64,000 nucleotides of DNA, from NCBI RefSeq assembly GCF_028888695.1, contig NZ_PNFF01000001.1, positions 1,559,501 through 1,623,500 of the forward strand, in the 5' to 3' direction. The notes below the pieces were generated by a model. It had not been told where the DNA came from. It worked only from the letters and a program-made list of their open reading frames with translations, and did no database searches. Below are positions 32,762 through 41,644 of this stretch, in pieces. The first letter of the stretch is position 1, and each line of letters begins with the position of its first letter. The stretch is from Bacillus methanolicus (GTDB lineage: Bacteria; Bacillota; Bacilli; Bacillales; Cytobacillaceae). Made by a program: the position numbers and the translations under genes.

Positions 32762-32926
32762 TTACCACTTTCCAAAACAGCTGGCACCGATGATAATTAA
32801 AAGAATGAACAACACAACAATTAACGCAAACGAATTATGGCACCCGGCACCTGCAACAGGGTAACAGTAGGCAGGGCCTGTTGCAACAGGCGAAGTGTAA
32901 CCACAGCTATCATAGCCGTAATACAT
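32762..32926 (-). CDS. YjcZ family sporulation peptide
   Basis: A 54-residue peptide starting MYYGYDSCGY, with Tyr, Cys, Gly and Pro in the first 30 residues and a C-terminal membrane helix (FALIVVLFILLIIIGASCF). This matches the YjcZ family, small proteins found in spores of Bacillus. ATG 32926 follows AAAGGAG by eight bases; the frame extends upstream but without a site. Expression in the mother cell is typical of the family; no specific promoter could be assigned here. Confidence 0.85.
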   Translation of the reverse strand: MYYGYDSCGYTSPVATGPAYCYPVAGAGCHNSFALIVVLFILLIIIGASCFGKW

Positions 32927-33120
32927 GGACATCACTCCTTTTTTTGTTGGCAATTCCCTTTTACAATATGAACTGTGTACTTGACCCGCATGTGTTTTCG
33001 CCCATTTTAAAAACTTTTCATAAAATAACTGTTTCAAAAAAATGAATCTTTTAAGCAATTTTGTTTTAAGTTATATTTAAGGCAAAGATTGACTGTTTGC
33101 TACAGGGGGCTGCTGCATGG

Positions 33121-34236
33121 ATGAAGACAAAAAAGATTTTTGCTCTCGGGCCGCTGATTGTTCTGTTTTTGATCTTATATTTGGCAGAAAATTTGACGAA
33201 AGCTGAACTATCTAAAAGTTTGACGATTTATGAGAAACTTTCCAACGAAATGACCTATCATTACCTAATCGTAGGCGACAGTATCGGAAGAGGTTCCGGT
33301 GCAGAAGATAAAAGCAAAACATGGTTCCATCAACTTGAGGGATTCATCAAAAACAAATACGGAAGCAGCGCAAAAAGATATTCTGTTGTACAAAGCGGAG
33401 CTACTGCTTTTGAAGGAATTTATAAGCTTCAAGAAGCAGTTCTTCCGGAACAAATCGATTTAGCTTTTATTGTGTTTGGCGAAAATGACCGCAAACATAT
33501 GAATTCCGGCCAATTCGCTTACTTTTATGAAAAACTGATCAGACAAGTCAAAAAGCGTTATCCTTCTGCAGAAATTTTCACCTTTACTGAAAGCTGTTTA
33601 AACAATGAGCCGTTCGCTGAAGAGATCAGAAGAATTTCTAAACATTATGGCGCGACCAACATTGATATGAGAGTGCCGTTCCGGCAATCAACATTCACAA
33701 CCGCCGAATTAACAACCGATTTAATCCATCCAAATGGAAAAGGATATAAGCTGTATGCGAAAGAAGTATTCAAAACACTGGAAAAAAACATGTTTAAAAA
33801 AGAAATAAAGCCTGTATTGCCTACCCCGTTATTTAAACATGTCGACAGCAAGCTTCAAAGTATTCGTTCTTTCAAAGAAAAAAAAGGATTTTATTATAAT
33901 CAAGGGTTTTTGTTCAGCACTGGTAAAGATAATTTCATTGAATATGAATTCACAGGACCTTTTCTTGGCGTCACTGTCCTGCAAAACGAGCAAGGCGGGT
34001 TAATGGATGTTTATCTAAATGATGAATATTATACAACCATCTCTACATGGTGGCCTCTTGAAAAGATCAGGCATTTGTATATTGCCAGTGATTTAAACGA
34101 AGGACCAAACCATGTAAAATTTGTCGTAACAGGCGAAAAATCGCGAAATAACGTTACTGATAAGGCTGATGTGAAAATTTCTTCAATTATTGTCGCAGAG
34201 AAAAAGAAGGCCAAACAGCAAAGGAAGCCCTTTTAA
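33121..34236 (+). CDS. membrane-anchored SGNH hydrolase
   Basis: A 371-residue protein with an N-terminal membrane helix (about 6-24) and an extracellular SGNH/GDSL hydrolase domain. Motifs are VGDSIGRGSG (catalytic Ser), VFGENDRKHM (oxyanion Asn), and DLIHPNGKGY (Asp and His of the triad). A beta-rich C-terminal domain of about 130 residues follows from residue 240. Such enzymes de-esterify acyl groups on cell-wall or exopolysaccharide polymers; the substrate here is unknown. ATG 33121 is preferred over TTG 33097, though its binding site is distant. Confidence 0.8.
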   Translation: MKTKKIFALGPLIVLFLILYLAENLTKAELSKSLTIYEKLSNEMTYHYLIVGDSIGRGSGAEDKSKTWFHQLEGFIKNKYGSSAKRYSVVQSGATAFEGIYKLQEAVLPEQIDLAFIVFGENDRKHMNSGQFAYFYEKLIRQVKKRYPSAEIFTFTESCLNNEPFAEEIRRISKHYGATNIDMRVPFRQSTFTTAELTTDLIHPNGKGYKLYAKEVFKTLEKNMFKKEIKPVLPTPLFKHVDSKLQSIRSFKEKKGFYYNQGFLFSTGKDNFIEYEFTGPFLGVTVLQNEQGGLMDVYLNDEYYTTISTWWPLEKIRHLYIASDLNEGPNHVKFVVTGEKSRNNVTDKADVKISSIIVAEKKKAKQQRKPF

Positions 34237-34252
34237 CAGGCTTCCTTTTTTT
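34222..34252 (+). terminator. terminator after the SGNH hydrolase gene
   Basis: The stem AGGAAGCC/GGCTTCCT is followed by seven T, overlapping the stop codon. Confidence 0.9.
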
Positions 34253-34338
34253 CGGGAAAAAAATAAATATTTGATATTGCTGAAAAAAAAGTGTATAAAT
34301 CTAATTATCTATAAAACGAAAACAGGAGATAGAAACTT

Positions 34339-34920
34339 ATGAAGAGTATTTTTCGCAATTTTATTAACGGGATTCTGACGATTGTTCCGATTATCCTTGT
34401 TATTTATGTAGTCTTTAAGACGTTTCTTTTCTTAGACAGCTTGCTCGGGAACGTACTGAAGCCGTATTTAAAAGAGGATTACATTCCCGGAATCGGACTG
34501 CTTGCAACGCTTGTTTTGATCACGGTTTTAGGCTGGCTGTCTACGAAATTCTTGACGGGAACAATCATCAAGTTAATTGATCGGCTGCTTGAAAAAATTC
34601 CGATCGTAAAAACGATTTATTCCGTTATAAAAGATACAATCCACTCTTTTCTCGGCGATAAAAAATCTTTTTCAAAAGTCGCACTTGTAACCGTTCCGGG
34701 AACAGAAATGAAAAGCATTGGGTTCATTACCGCTGAAAACCTTGAAACTTTTTATGATCCACTAAAAGATTACACAGCTGTTTATATTCCGCAAACCTTT
34801 CAAGTCGCAGGATTTACTTTCTTAATTCCGAAAGAACAAATTGAGATCATCGATGTAAAACCGGAAGATGCCATGAAGTTTATCCTTTCCGGCGGCATGA
34901 CATCAAAAAACGTGCATTGA
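34339..34920 (+). CDS. DUF502 domain membrane protein
   Basis: A 193-residue membrane protein with two or three N-terminal helices (about 8-30 and 52-75), followed by a cytosolic or membrane-lying DUF502 region. It shows KIPIVKTIYSVIKDTIHSF and the PGTEMKSIGFITAEN segment. The role is unknown in bacteria. A proper binding site (ACAGGAGATAG) precedes the ATG. Its TGA stop codon is also the first bases of dispersed element copy B, so insertion of that element may have changed the original C-terminus. No terminator precedes the element. Confidence 0.85.
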   Translation: MKSIFRNFINGILTIVPIILVIYVVFKTFLFLDSLLGNVLKPYLKEDYIPGIGLLATLVLITVLGWLSTKFLTGTIIKLIDRLLEKIPIVKTIYSVIKDTIHSFLGDKKSFSKVALVTVPGTEMKSIGFITAENLETFYDPLKDYTAVYIPQTFQVAGFTFLIPKEQIEIIDVKPEDAMKFILSGGMTSKNVH

Positions 34921-35097
34921 GTTTTAAACTCCCAACCCTTAACATGGAAATAACTTTCATTATAAAACAGAACCAACATAATAAGGCGGTGTGAGCGAAG
35001 CCAAGCTCTAAATATTTACTAAGCTAAACAAGTATCTTGCTAAAGCTAAGTTGCCATCTCTATCTTTGTTAGCGTAGCTCCGCCCCTTTTCCACAAA
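34918..35097 (+). repeat. dispersed ~175-bp element, copy B
   Basis: Begins TGAGTTTTAAACTCCCAACCC and ends TAGCTCCGCCCCTTTTCC, in plus orientation. It differs from copy A at scattered positions only. Its first three bases form the stop codon of the DUF502 gene. Confidence 0.88.
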
Positions 35098-35121
35098 AAA
35101 GAAAATCAAGCCGGATAAATT

Positions 35122-35161
35122 GAAAGGGGCTGTCTCTTTGCAATATGAGTCAGCCCCTTTC
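35122..35161. terminator. bidirectional terminator
   Basis: The stem GAAAGGGGCTG/CAGCCCCTTTC lies between the DUF502/element region and msrAB. Confidence 0.85.
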
Positions 35162-35180
35162 TTATTTTTCCACCACTGAA

Positions 35181-36158
35181 TTATTTATCTTCTTCAAATA
35201 AAGACAAATATTCTCCGTAGCCCTCTTCTTCCAATTTTTCCTTCGGGATAAATTTTAATGCAGCTGAATTAATGCAGTATCGCAAGCCGGACGGCCCCGG
35301 TCCATCATTGAAAACATGGCCCAAATGAGAATCAGCGGATTTGCTGCGCACTTCTGTCCGAATCATATTATGGCTCAAATCCAATTTTTCAACGATTTCT
35401 TCTTCTTCAATCGGTTTGGTAAAACTTGGCCAGCCGCAACCGGCATCATATTTATCCTTCGAACTGAACAATGGCTTTCCGGATACGATATCGACATAAA
35501 TTCCATCCCTTGTTTCATTCCAGTATTCATTGTGAAACGGCGGCTCTGTGCCATTGTTCTGTGTAACTTCAAACTGCATTGGAGTCAATTTCTTTTTTAG
35601 CTCGTTCATATCTTTATTAATCATCTTATCACGCCAATGCTTTCTGATAAAATCTTCCCTGCCTGATGCTTTATTATACGCTTCATACCTGATCGGATTC
35701 TTTTTGTAATAATCTTGATGATAGTCTTCCGCAGGATAAAACGGCTTGGCCGGCAATATTTTTGTCACAATCGGCTTATTAAAACGGCCGCTTTCCTCAA
35801 GCTGCTGTCTTGATTGCTCTGCTAACTGTTTTTGCTTGTCGTCGTGATAAAAAATGGCAGTCTGATAGGATGTTCCCCTGTCATAAAACTGGCCGCCCGG
35901 ATCGGTAGGATCAATTTGCTGCCAATAGATTTCAAGCAGTTTTTCATATGGGAAAACTTCCGGATCAAATGTAATTTGAACGGCCTCATAATGTCCTGTC
36001 GTACCTGAGCATACCTCTTCATAAGTAGGATTTTCAGTGTCTCCTCCGGTATATCCGGATACGATTTGAATAATGCCAGGCTGTTCATCAAAAGGCTTGA
36101 CCATGCACCAGAAACAACCTCCGGCAAACGTTGCAAGCTCATAATTTTTTTCTGACAT
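35181..36158 (-). CDS. msrAB: bifunctional peptide methionine sulfoxide reductase MsrAB
   Basis: A 325-residue fusion. MsrA (about 1-160) has the catalytic Cys in GGCFWC and reduces the S epimer of methionine sulfoxide. MsrB (about 185-320) has GCGWPSF and the catalytic Cys in [11 protein letters not shown], and reduces the R epimer. The CxxC zinc sites seen in many MsrB proteins are absent. In Bacillus subtilis msrA and msrB are separate neighbouring genes close to ypmS, so this fusion keeps the same neighbourhood. ATG 36158 follows GAGGTG by nine bases. It is monocistronic. Confidence 0.95.
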   Translation of the reverse strand: MSEKNYELATFAGGCFWCMVKPFDEQPGIIQIVSGYTGGDTENPTYEEVCSGTTGHYEAVQITFDPEVFPYEKLLEIYWQQIDPTDPGGQFYDRGTSYQTAIFYHDDKQKQLAEQSRQQLEESGRFNKPIVTKILPAKPFYPAEDYHQDYYKKNPIRYEAYNKASGREDFIRKHWRDKMINKDMNELKKKLTPMQFEVTQNNGTEPPFHNEYWNETRDGIYVDIVSGKPLFSSKDKYDAGCGWPSFTKPIEEEEIVEKLDLSHNMIRTEVRSKSADSHLGHVFNDGPGPSGLRYCINSAALKFIPKEKLEEEGYGEYLSLFEEDK

Positions 36159-36372
36159 AATATCATGCACCTCTTTTCAATCAGCATTCAACTCTGTATT
36201 TATAGCATATAGAAAAACGGAGGCTTATGCAAAAAAAAACATCTTAACGGTTATGTCAAACGTTTTTATAGGAGAAATAGATCACGGCTTGACTTTTCGC
36301 CGGAGAATCGTGAAGATATTTTCATGTAGTTTTGATTCCGGCATGGCCGAGCGATAGGAAAGGAGCTTATTT

Positions 36373-37746
36373 GTGAAATTACCTGAAAATTTTATTGCGA
36401 AAATGTCCGACCTTCTTGAAAACGAAGCTGAAGCATTTTTACATACATACACGAAAGAAAAAGCAAGCGGATTAAGGATAAACCCAATAAAAATATCTTC
36501 TGAACAATGGGAGCGTCTTTCTCCTTTTTCCCTGCAAAAAATTCCCTTTGTTCAAAACGGCTATTATTATGACCCAAATATAGATCAGCCGGGAAAACAT
36601 CCTTATCATGCCGCAGGTTTGTATTATATTCAAGAGCCAAGCGCCATGTTTGTCGCCGAACAGCTCGATCCTAAAGGGACTGAAAAAGTTCTTGATTTAT
36701 GTGCTGCACCAGGCGGAAAGACGACCCAGTTAGCCGGGTTAATGAATAATAAAGGCTTGCTTTTGGCTAATGAAATTCATCCAAAGCGCGCCAAAGCACT
36801 GTCTGAAAACATTGAACGCCTCGGCATTACAAATACGGTTGTGACAAATGAAACACCGGAGAAATTGGCAGAAAGATTCCCCGGCTACTTCGATAAAATT
36901 CTTGTCGATGCCCCATGCTCCGGGGAAGGAATGTTCCGAAAAGATGAAGAGGCAATTGAGTTTTGGAGCGAACAGCATGTGGAAGCCTGCGCTTTACAGC
37001 AAAGAAAGATATTGGATTCTGCTTATAAAATGCTGAAAGAAGGGGGTACCCTCGTTTATTCGACATGCACGTTTTCTCCTGAAGAAAATGAACAAGTGAT
37101 TGAATATTTTATCGAAAAATATCCGGATATGGAATTGATTAATATACAAAAACCACCTGGAGTAGATCACGGGAATCCATTATGGTCAAAATCGAAAAAT
37201 AGTGAATTAACGAATACGGCAAGACTTTGGCCGCACCATCTGAAAGGTGAAGGGCATTTTGCAGCAAAGCTGCGTAAAACCGGGACCGAAACCCCGGTAC
37301 GAGTAAAGCCGGCTTTTAGCAATGTCACAAAAAATCAGGTGTCTGATTACTTTAAGTTTGTAAAAGAAAGTTTATCCCGAATCCCTTTCGACAATTTATT
37401 TTTGTTTCATCAGCAGCTTTATTCCCTACCGGAAGACTGCTTTGATTTGTCGGGATTAAAAGTTCTTCGAGCCGGCCTCCACTTAGGGGAATTGAAGAAA
37501 AACCGCTTTGAACCGAACCATGCACTCGCCCTGGCGCTAAAGCAGGAAGAGGCTGTCCATACATTTTCTCTTACAGCTGAAAATGACAGTTGGCTTCGGT
37601 ACGTAAAAGGAGAAACTTTTTCAAGCGAAGGAGACAGAGGCTGGATGCTAGTTACGATAGACGGCTTCCCGCTTGGATGGGGAAAAGAAGCAAAAGGAAC
37701 ATTAAAGAATTTCTATCCAAAAGGCCTGCGAATACAGGGGGCATAA
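36373..37746 (+). CDS. RsmF-like rRNA (cytosine-C5) methyltransferase
   Basis: A 457-residue RNA methyltransferase of the RsmB/NOP family. The SAM-binding motif is DLCAAPGGKTTQL, and the catalytic Cys pair lies in DAPCSGEGMFRK and STCTFSPEENE. A C-terminal PUA-like domain (about 290-455), as in YebU/RsmF, should position 16S rRNA. The target is probably a cytosine of 16S rRNA, by family. The start is GTG 36373, seven bases after AAGGAG. It is monocistronic and opposite to msrAB and ypmS. Confidence 0.9.
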   Translation: MKLPENFIAKMSDLLENEAEAFLHTYTKEKASGLRINPIKISSEQWERLSPFSLQKIPFVQNGYYYDPNIDQPGKHPYHAAGLYYIQEPSAMFVAEQLDPKGTEKVLDLCAAPGGKTTQLAGLMNNKGLLLANEIHPKRAKALSENIERLGITNTVVTNETPEKLAERFPGYFDKILVDAPCSGEGMFRKDEEAIEFWSEQHVEACALQQRKILDSAYKMLKEGGTLVYSTCTFSPEENEQVIEYFIEKYPDMELINIQKPPGVDHGNPLWSKSKNSELTNTARLWPHHLKGEGHFAAKLRKTGTETPVRVKPAFSNVTKNQVSDYFKFVKESLSRIPFDNLFLFHQQLYSLPEDCFDLSGLKVLRAGLHLGELKKNRFEPNHALALALKQEEAVHTFSLTAENDSWLRYVKGETFSSEGDRGWMLVTIDGFPLGWGKEAKGTLKNFYPKGLRIQGA

Positions 37747-37798
37747 TAAAGTAAAAGTTCCATCAGGAAAGAGCTTAATACCCGTTCATGCGGATTAA

Positions 37799-37848
37799 AA
37801 GAGGGCCGGCACAATACGGGAAAACTCCGTAAGAGCCCTGCCCTTTTT
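37799..37848. terminator. weak bidirectional terminator
   Basis: GAGGGC and GCCCT arms plus an inner ACGG/CCGT stem are followed by seven T, between convergent genes. Confidence 0.5.
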
Positions 37849-38427
37849 TTACTTGGTTGGAACTAACAAAGTAAATTGAATATTGTCTTCTTTTAAATCG
37901 AACTCATTTACTTTCACTTTAATATCGCTTTTCAGCTTCAATTTTTGAAGAGCTACATAAACCATTTCGTCATTTGGAACAATTGTTACCCAATCAGGCA
38001 GATGGTAACTGTCGCGGACAATTTTCAGCACATAGGAAACCGGCAGCTGCAGCTGGCCGATGGAAATCGATTTTTGCTTTAAAACGAGATTACCGTTTTC
38101 TAAAGCTTCCGGTTCAAATGTTAATCTCATTTCGAGATCCCTGCCGAAGAAAGGCATCGTGCCGTACAATTCCACTTCGTCCCTGAGCAAAACTTTGTAA
38201 TCGACAGGCCCGGTTAACCCTTCTTTTTTAAGATAATGATTAATGACTTTGTTCAAATCTTCTTTATTCGTATCAATAACAAACTTCACATTCTCGCCAT
38301 TATCCACTCTTGCCATTTCTGTTTCCTTTTTATCAGAAGGCAAGTTAATGAGAACAAAGAAAACAGCAACAAACGAAATATTGATCCCAAGCAAAAGAAA
38401 AAATAATATTTTCCATTTATTTTTCAT
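37849..38427 (-). CDS. ypmS: YpmS family (DUF2140) protein
   Basis: A 192-residue protein with an N-terminal membrane anchor (about 5-27) and an extracellular beta-rich DUF2140 domain. It sits five bases after ypmR and is part of the ypmQ-ypmR-ypmS run that Bacillus subtilis keeps next to ilvA. Function is unknown. The GSLVLKQKSIS-like central segment and the PVSYVLKIV stretch are family features. The close spacing suggests it acts with the ypmR hydrolase. Confidence 0.85.
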   Translation of the reverse strand: MKNKWKILFFLLLGINISFVAVFFVLINLPSDKKETEMARVDNGENVKFVIDTNKEDLNKVINHYLKKEGLTGPVDYKVLLRDEVELYGTMPFFGRDLEMRLTFEPEALENGNLVLKQKSISIGQLQLPVSYVLKIVRDSYHLPDWVTIVPNDEMVYVALQKLKLKSDIKVKVNEFDLKEDNIQFTLLVPTK

Positions 38428-38432
38428 TTCAA

Positions 38433-39266
38433 CTAGTTCTCCTCTTTTTTCGCAGTGATCCTTTCTTCGGTGAGCTCCTCAAATCCCTGGCTTTTAAGGG
38501 TTTGAAACATTCTTTCTGCAATTAGTTTATACCCTTTGTCATTTGGATGAAAATAATCCTTGTGGAGTAAATTCTCCGGCGATTCCATGAAAATATCTGC
38601 TACCTCAACAAAATAAGCTTTGTTATATTGTGAAAGAATCGTTCTGCTTGTATTGTTCCAGTCAGAAATGACTAAATTCATTTCTTTAATATCAGAAAAC
38701 CATTTAAAAAATGGATTATACAGTCCAAGCAGCAAAACGGTACTGTCCGGATTAAGCGTTTTGACCTTATCAATAATCTTATTTAATCGGTTCTTATACA
38801 ATGCTTTTTCCCCTTCAAAATCCTGAAGCTTTAAATCCGAAAAATTTTCCCGGACTACTTTCATGACGTCATTGCCGCCGATCGTGATGACAACAATATC
38901 AGCCTCTTTAATCGCTTTCTTCACTTCAATTGTTTCCAGCCGTTCTAACAGCTGTGACGTTTTATGTCCTCTTACACCAAAATTATAAAATTCGGCATTG
39001 TTGATGGACTTCTCTTTTTCAAGCATTTTTTCAAGGTAAGGCAAATAGCCGCCTCGTCCCGTACTGTCGCCGACACCTTCTGTCAAAGAATCACCGATAG
39101 ATACAACTTTAATATCCTTTGGGAAAAATTCTTCGTGAACTTCTTGTTTTAAACTTATTCCCGTTTGTTTTATAGAATTAACCCTTTCGCTTCCGGAAAA
39201 AGGAGAATAATTGAAAATAATGAAAAGAAATAAGCAGATAAAAAGAAAGGTGAGCACCTTCTTCAT
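38433..39266 (-). CDS. ypmR: YpmR SGNH/GDSL hydrolase
   Basis: A 277-residue exported or anchored hydrolase with an N-terminal hydrophobic segment (about 2-20). SGNH motifs are SIGDSLTEGVG (Ser), GVRGHKT, ITIGGNDVM (Asn) and DYFHPNDKGYK (Asp and His). It should cleave esters outside the cell; the natural substrate is unknown. ATG 39266 lies six bases after AGGTG. It lies about 100 bases after ypmQ and a terminator, and just before ypmS. Confidence 0.88.
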   Translation of the reverse strand: MKKVLTFLFICLFLFIIFNYSPFSGSERVNSIKQTGISLKQEVHEEFFPKDIKVVSIGDSLTEGVGDSTGRGGYLPYLEKMLEKEKSINNAEFYNFGVRGHKTSQLLERLETIEVKKAIKEADIVVITIGGNDVMKVVRENFSDLKLQDFEGEKALYKNRLNKIIDKVKTLNPDSTVLLLGLYNPFFKWFSDIKEMNLVISDWNNTSRTILSQYNKAYFVEVADIFMESPENLLHKDYFHPNDKGYKLIAERMFQTLKSQGFEELTEERITAKKEEN

Positions 39267-39342
39267 CAAATCACCTGCCTTATAATTTTATCCTTTATTA
39301 TAACATGATTAAGAATCATCAGAGGAAAAATGCATTTGTACA

Positions 39343-39371
39343 GAAAAAAATAGGCCTTCTTCAGGCCTATT
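39343..39371 (-). terminator. terminator after ypmQ
   Basis: The stem AATAGGCC/GGCCTATT with a T tail on the minus strand overlaps the stop codon of ypmQ. Confidence 0.85.
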
Positions 39372-39945
39372 GTAGTGCTTTAATATCACTTATTATTTCA
39401 TCAAAAGGAACTTCATTTAAACCTGTATATTCTTTCATCACATTTCCATTCTTGTCGACAAGATAGAAACTTGTTCCGTGAATAACTTGATCACCCTGCT
39501 TCGGTTTTTTAACTAACGCTTTAAAATTGTCGAGCGCAAATTTTTCAATTTCTTCCTGCTTATAGCCTGTTAGAAAATGCCAGTTACTTTGATCAGCGTG
39601 GTATTTTTCGCCATACTTTTTCAAAGTTTCAGGATCATCAACAGTCGGATCAACGCTGAACGAAACAAATTCTATGTTCTCAATTCCTTCTTCTTTCACC
39701 TTTTTTTGCAGTTTTGCCATGTTAAAAGTCATCGGTGGACAAACATCCGCACAATTCGTAAAGATAAAATCAGCAACCCAAACTTTTCCTTCAAGATCTT
39801 TTAAGCCAAACGGCTCTCCATTTTGATTTGTGAAATTAAAATCTTCAAGCGGTCGATTGATCGCATCCTCTATTTTACTTTGACCGCACGCAGAAAGGAT
39901 CAATACGAGAATAAGTACTGTCAAGCCAATCAACTTATGTTTCAT
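39367..39945 (-). CDS. ypmQ: SCO1/SenC family lipoprotein YpmQ
   Basis: A 192-residue lipoprotein (lipobox ILSAC near residue 20) with a thioredoxin-like SCO domain. The copper-binding motif CADVC and the distal His in IHGTSFY are present. SCO proteins deliver copper or reduce Cys during assembly of the CuA site of cytochrome c oxidase on the outer face. ATG 39945 follows AGGTG by nine bases. It forms part of the ypmP-ypmQ-ypmR-ypmS neighbourhood. Confidence 0.9.
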   Translation of the reverse strand: MKHKLIGLTVLILVLILSACGQSKIEDAINRPLEDFNFTNQNGEPFGLKDLEGKVWVADFIFTNCADVCPPMTFNMAKLQKKVKEEGIENIEFVSFSVDPTVDDPETLKKYGEKYHADQSNWHFLTGYKQEEIEKFALDNFKALVKKPKQGDQVIHGTSFYLVDKNGNVMKEYTGLNEVPFDEIISDIKALQ

Positions 39946-40055
39946 AATTACATTCACCTGCTATTCTTATATACTCGTGATTCATTCTAGCAAACGATTA
40001 TGAAAGAAAAAAGAAAAATGTTTGACAAACTTGTGAAACACGGCTTTAAACACAT

Positions 40056-40082
40056 AAAAAGAGTACCGGTAACCCGATACTC
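40056..40082 (-). terminator. terminator after ypmP
   Basis: The stem GAGTATCGG/CCGGTACTC is followed by five T on the minus strand. Confidence 0.8.
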
Positions 40083-40090
40083 AGAATGTA

Positions 40091-40342
40091 TTAAGCATTA
40101 TTCTTTAATTCTGTTGAATTGAAAATCTGTTCATAAACAGGCCATTTCAGCACTCTCTTTAAATGGTTTCTAAATGAATAGCACTTTCTTGCCTTTCTCT
40201 CATGGTAAAGTGTTGTAATAAAAGTTTGCAAACGGACTTGGATCATAAAATAAAAAGGGTTATCTTCCTCCAATACAGGAATATCAATGACTTTTACCTT
40301 CTGTCCAACTACATTTTTGAACTCCAGGCTTTTAAATAACAA
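40091..40342 (-). CDS. ypmP: YpmP (DUF2535) family protein
   Basis: An 83-residue soluble protein of the DUF2535 family, with FKSLEFKNVVGQKVKVIDIPVLEE at its start. Function is unknown. TTG 40342 is chosen because AGAGG lies nine bases upstream and gives the usual family length of about 83; an upstream GTG would add seven residues. Its place just before ypmQ and near ilvA matches Bacillus subtilis. Confidence 0.75.
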   Translation of the reverse strand: MLFKSLEFKNVVGQKVKVIDIPVLEEDNPFYFMIQVRLQTFITTLYHERKARKCYSFRNHLKRVLKWPVYEQIFNSTELKNNA

Positions 40343-40493
40343 AATATCAATCCTCTTTTTCACCCGTTTGACTATATTATACCCTATTTCCCGCTCGAAA
40401 TGTGCCTGAATATGAGAAAAAGAAAAATATTTGTGAAGAAAGAATTAGAAAAAAAACTTGCTGCTTCCGTATATTTTTTATTCATACCATTAC

Positions 40494-41240
40494 TTAAACT
40501 TCCTCACCATATTCTTCATTCCAGTCCTGTTCTTTTTTTAATTTGCGCTTATAAACGATTTTCGATAAGTTGATGCTGATTTCGTAAAGGAATAATAATG
40601 GAATCGACACTAAAATATCTGACATAAAGTCCGGCGGCGAGATAATGACAGAAATAACAACTAAGACAAAGTATGCATATTTGCGCACTTTTTGCAAAAC
40701 GTACGGATTAATAATGCCAAGAGATGTAAGGAACATGACGACAACCGGCAGCTCAAAAAGCACACCGAACGGCAAAGTCATGTGCATAAGAAAGCGGAAG
40801 TATTTTTCCGCAGTAAAATTTGTTTCCATTAAATCTCCGCTCAACTCGACCAAAAAATTCAAGACGGTTGGGAAGATGACAAAATAACCGAAACAAAGAC
40901 CTGCTATAAAAAGAAAAAATAATGCCGGAATATAAGTCAGGGTAACTTTTCTTTCATTCGGTCTTAATGCCGGTCTTACAAACAGCCACGCCTCAAGCGC
41001 AAATACCGGGATTGTGGCAGCCACAGCGATGACAGTGGCCAACATAAAATAAACCCAAATGACATCGCTTGGACCGAGAACGATTAATTTTACATCCAGG
41101 TCGCGTACGAGCCATTTATAAATATCTTTCACATATATAAAACTAACGACAAAAAAAATCAAAAATGACGCAACGGTTATGATCAGGCGCTTTCGCAATT
41201 CTTCTAAGTGCTCGACTACATTTAATTCCTTGTCTTCCAT
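40494..41240 (-). CDS. tatC: Sec-independent protein translocase TatC
   Basis: A 248-residue membrane protein with six helices. The N-terminal HLEELRKRL motif and the FxxE-type glutamates form the twin-arginine signal docking site. With TatA it exports folded proteins. It follows tatA by 66 bases, with a hairpin between them. Bacillus has two TatAC pairs (Ay/Cy and Ad/Cd); this one lies near ypmP and ilvA, and I cannot tell the type safely. Confidence 0.95.
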   Translation of the reverse strand: MEDKELNVVEHLEELRKRLIITVASFLIFFVVSFIYVKDIYKWLVRDLDVKLIVLGPSDVIWVYFMLATVIAVAATIPVFALEAWLFVRPALRPNERKVTLTYIPALFFLFIAGLCFGYFVIFPTVLNFLVELSGDLMETNFTAEKYFRFLMHMTLPFGVLFELPVVVMFLTSLGIINPYVLQKVRKYAYFVLVVISVIISPPDFMSDILVSIPLLFLYEISINLSKIVYKRKLKKEQDWNEEYGEEV

Positions 41241-41282
41241 TTCAATCTCCTGCCTAATCTCTGCTTGAGAATAAAAATAAAG

Positions 41283-41309
41283 AAAAGGTGCAGAAACTTC
41301 TACACCTTA
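41283..41309 (-). terminator. hairpin between tatA and tatC
   Basis: The stem AAGGTGTAGAA/TTCTGCACCTT overlaps the tatA stop and has a short T tail. It may be a partial terminator that keeps TatA above TatC. Confidence 0.6.
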
Positions 41310-41498
41310 TTTCAGTTCTTTCTTTTTGACATCATCAAATTCTTCCATGACATCGTTTGTTAGATCACGTGTTGATTTTTTAAATTCACGCAATGTTTGG
41401 CCAAAGGCACGGCCGATTTCCGGAAGTTTTTTCGGACCGAAAATAATTAATGCCAGAACAAGTATAAGTATTAAACCTGGAACACCGATATTTGACAT
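41307..41498 (-). CDS. tatA: Sec-independent protein translocase TatA
   Basis: A 63-residue protein with one N-terminal membrane helix (about 4-20), a hinge with Phe-Gly ([16 protein letters not shown]) and an amphipathic helix. This is the standard TatA form. TatA subunits assemble around TatC to make the pore. AAAGGGATGTAACTGT precedes the ATG. It is the first gene of the tatAC operon. Confidence 0.95.
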   Translation of the reverse strand: MSNIGVPGLILILVLALIIFGPKKLPEIGRAFGQTLREFKKSTRDLTNDVMEEFDDVKKKELK

Positions 41499-41644
41499 AC
41501 AGTTACATCCCTTTCAGTCAGCGTTGTAAATCTACCATGATTATATTATTTTTTCATAAAGCATTCGTTATTTAAAAGAAAAAGTTCATAAGATGTTCAT
41601 AAATTTCATTCATTTTAAGTTAATGTAATCGTTTATATAGTACA

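Noticed and set aside
32762..33058. 98-codon reading of the YjcZ gene
   Set aside because: The extra N-terminal part has no binding site and does not resemble the family; ATG 32926 with AAAGGAG is correct.
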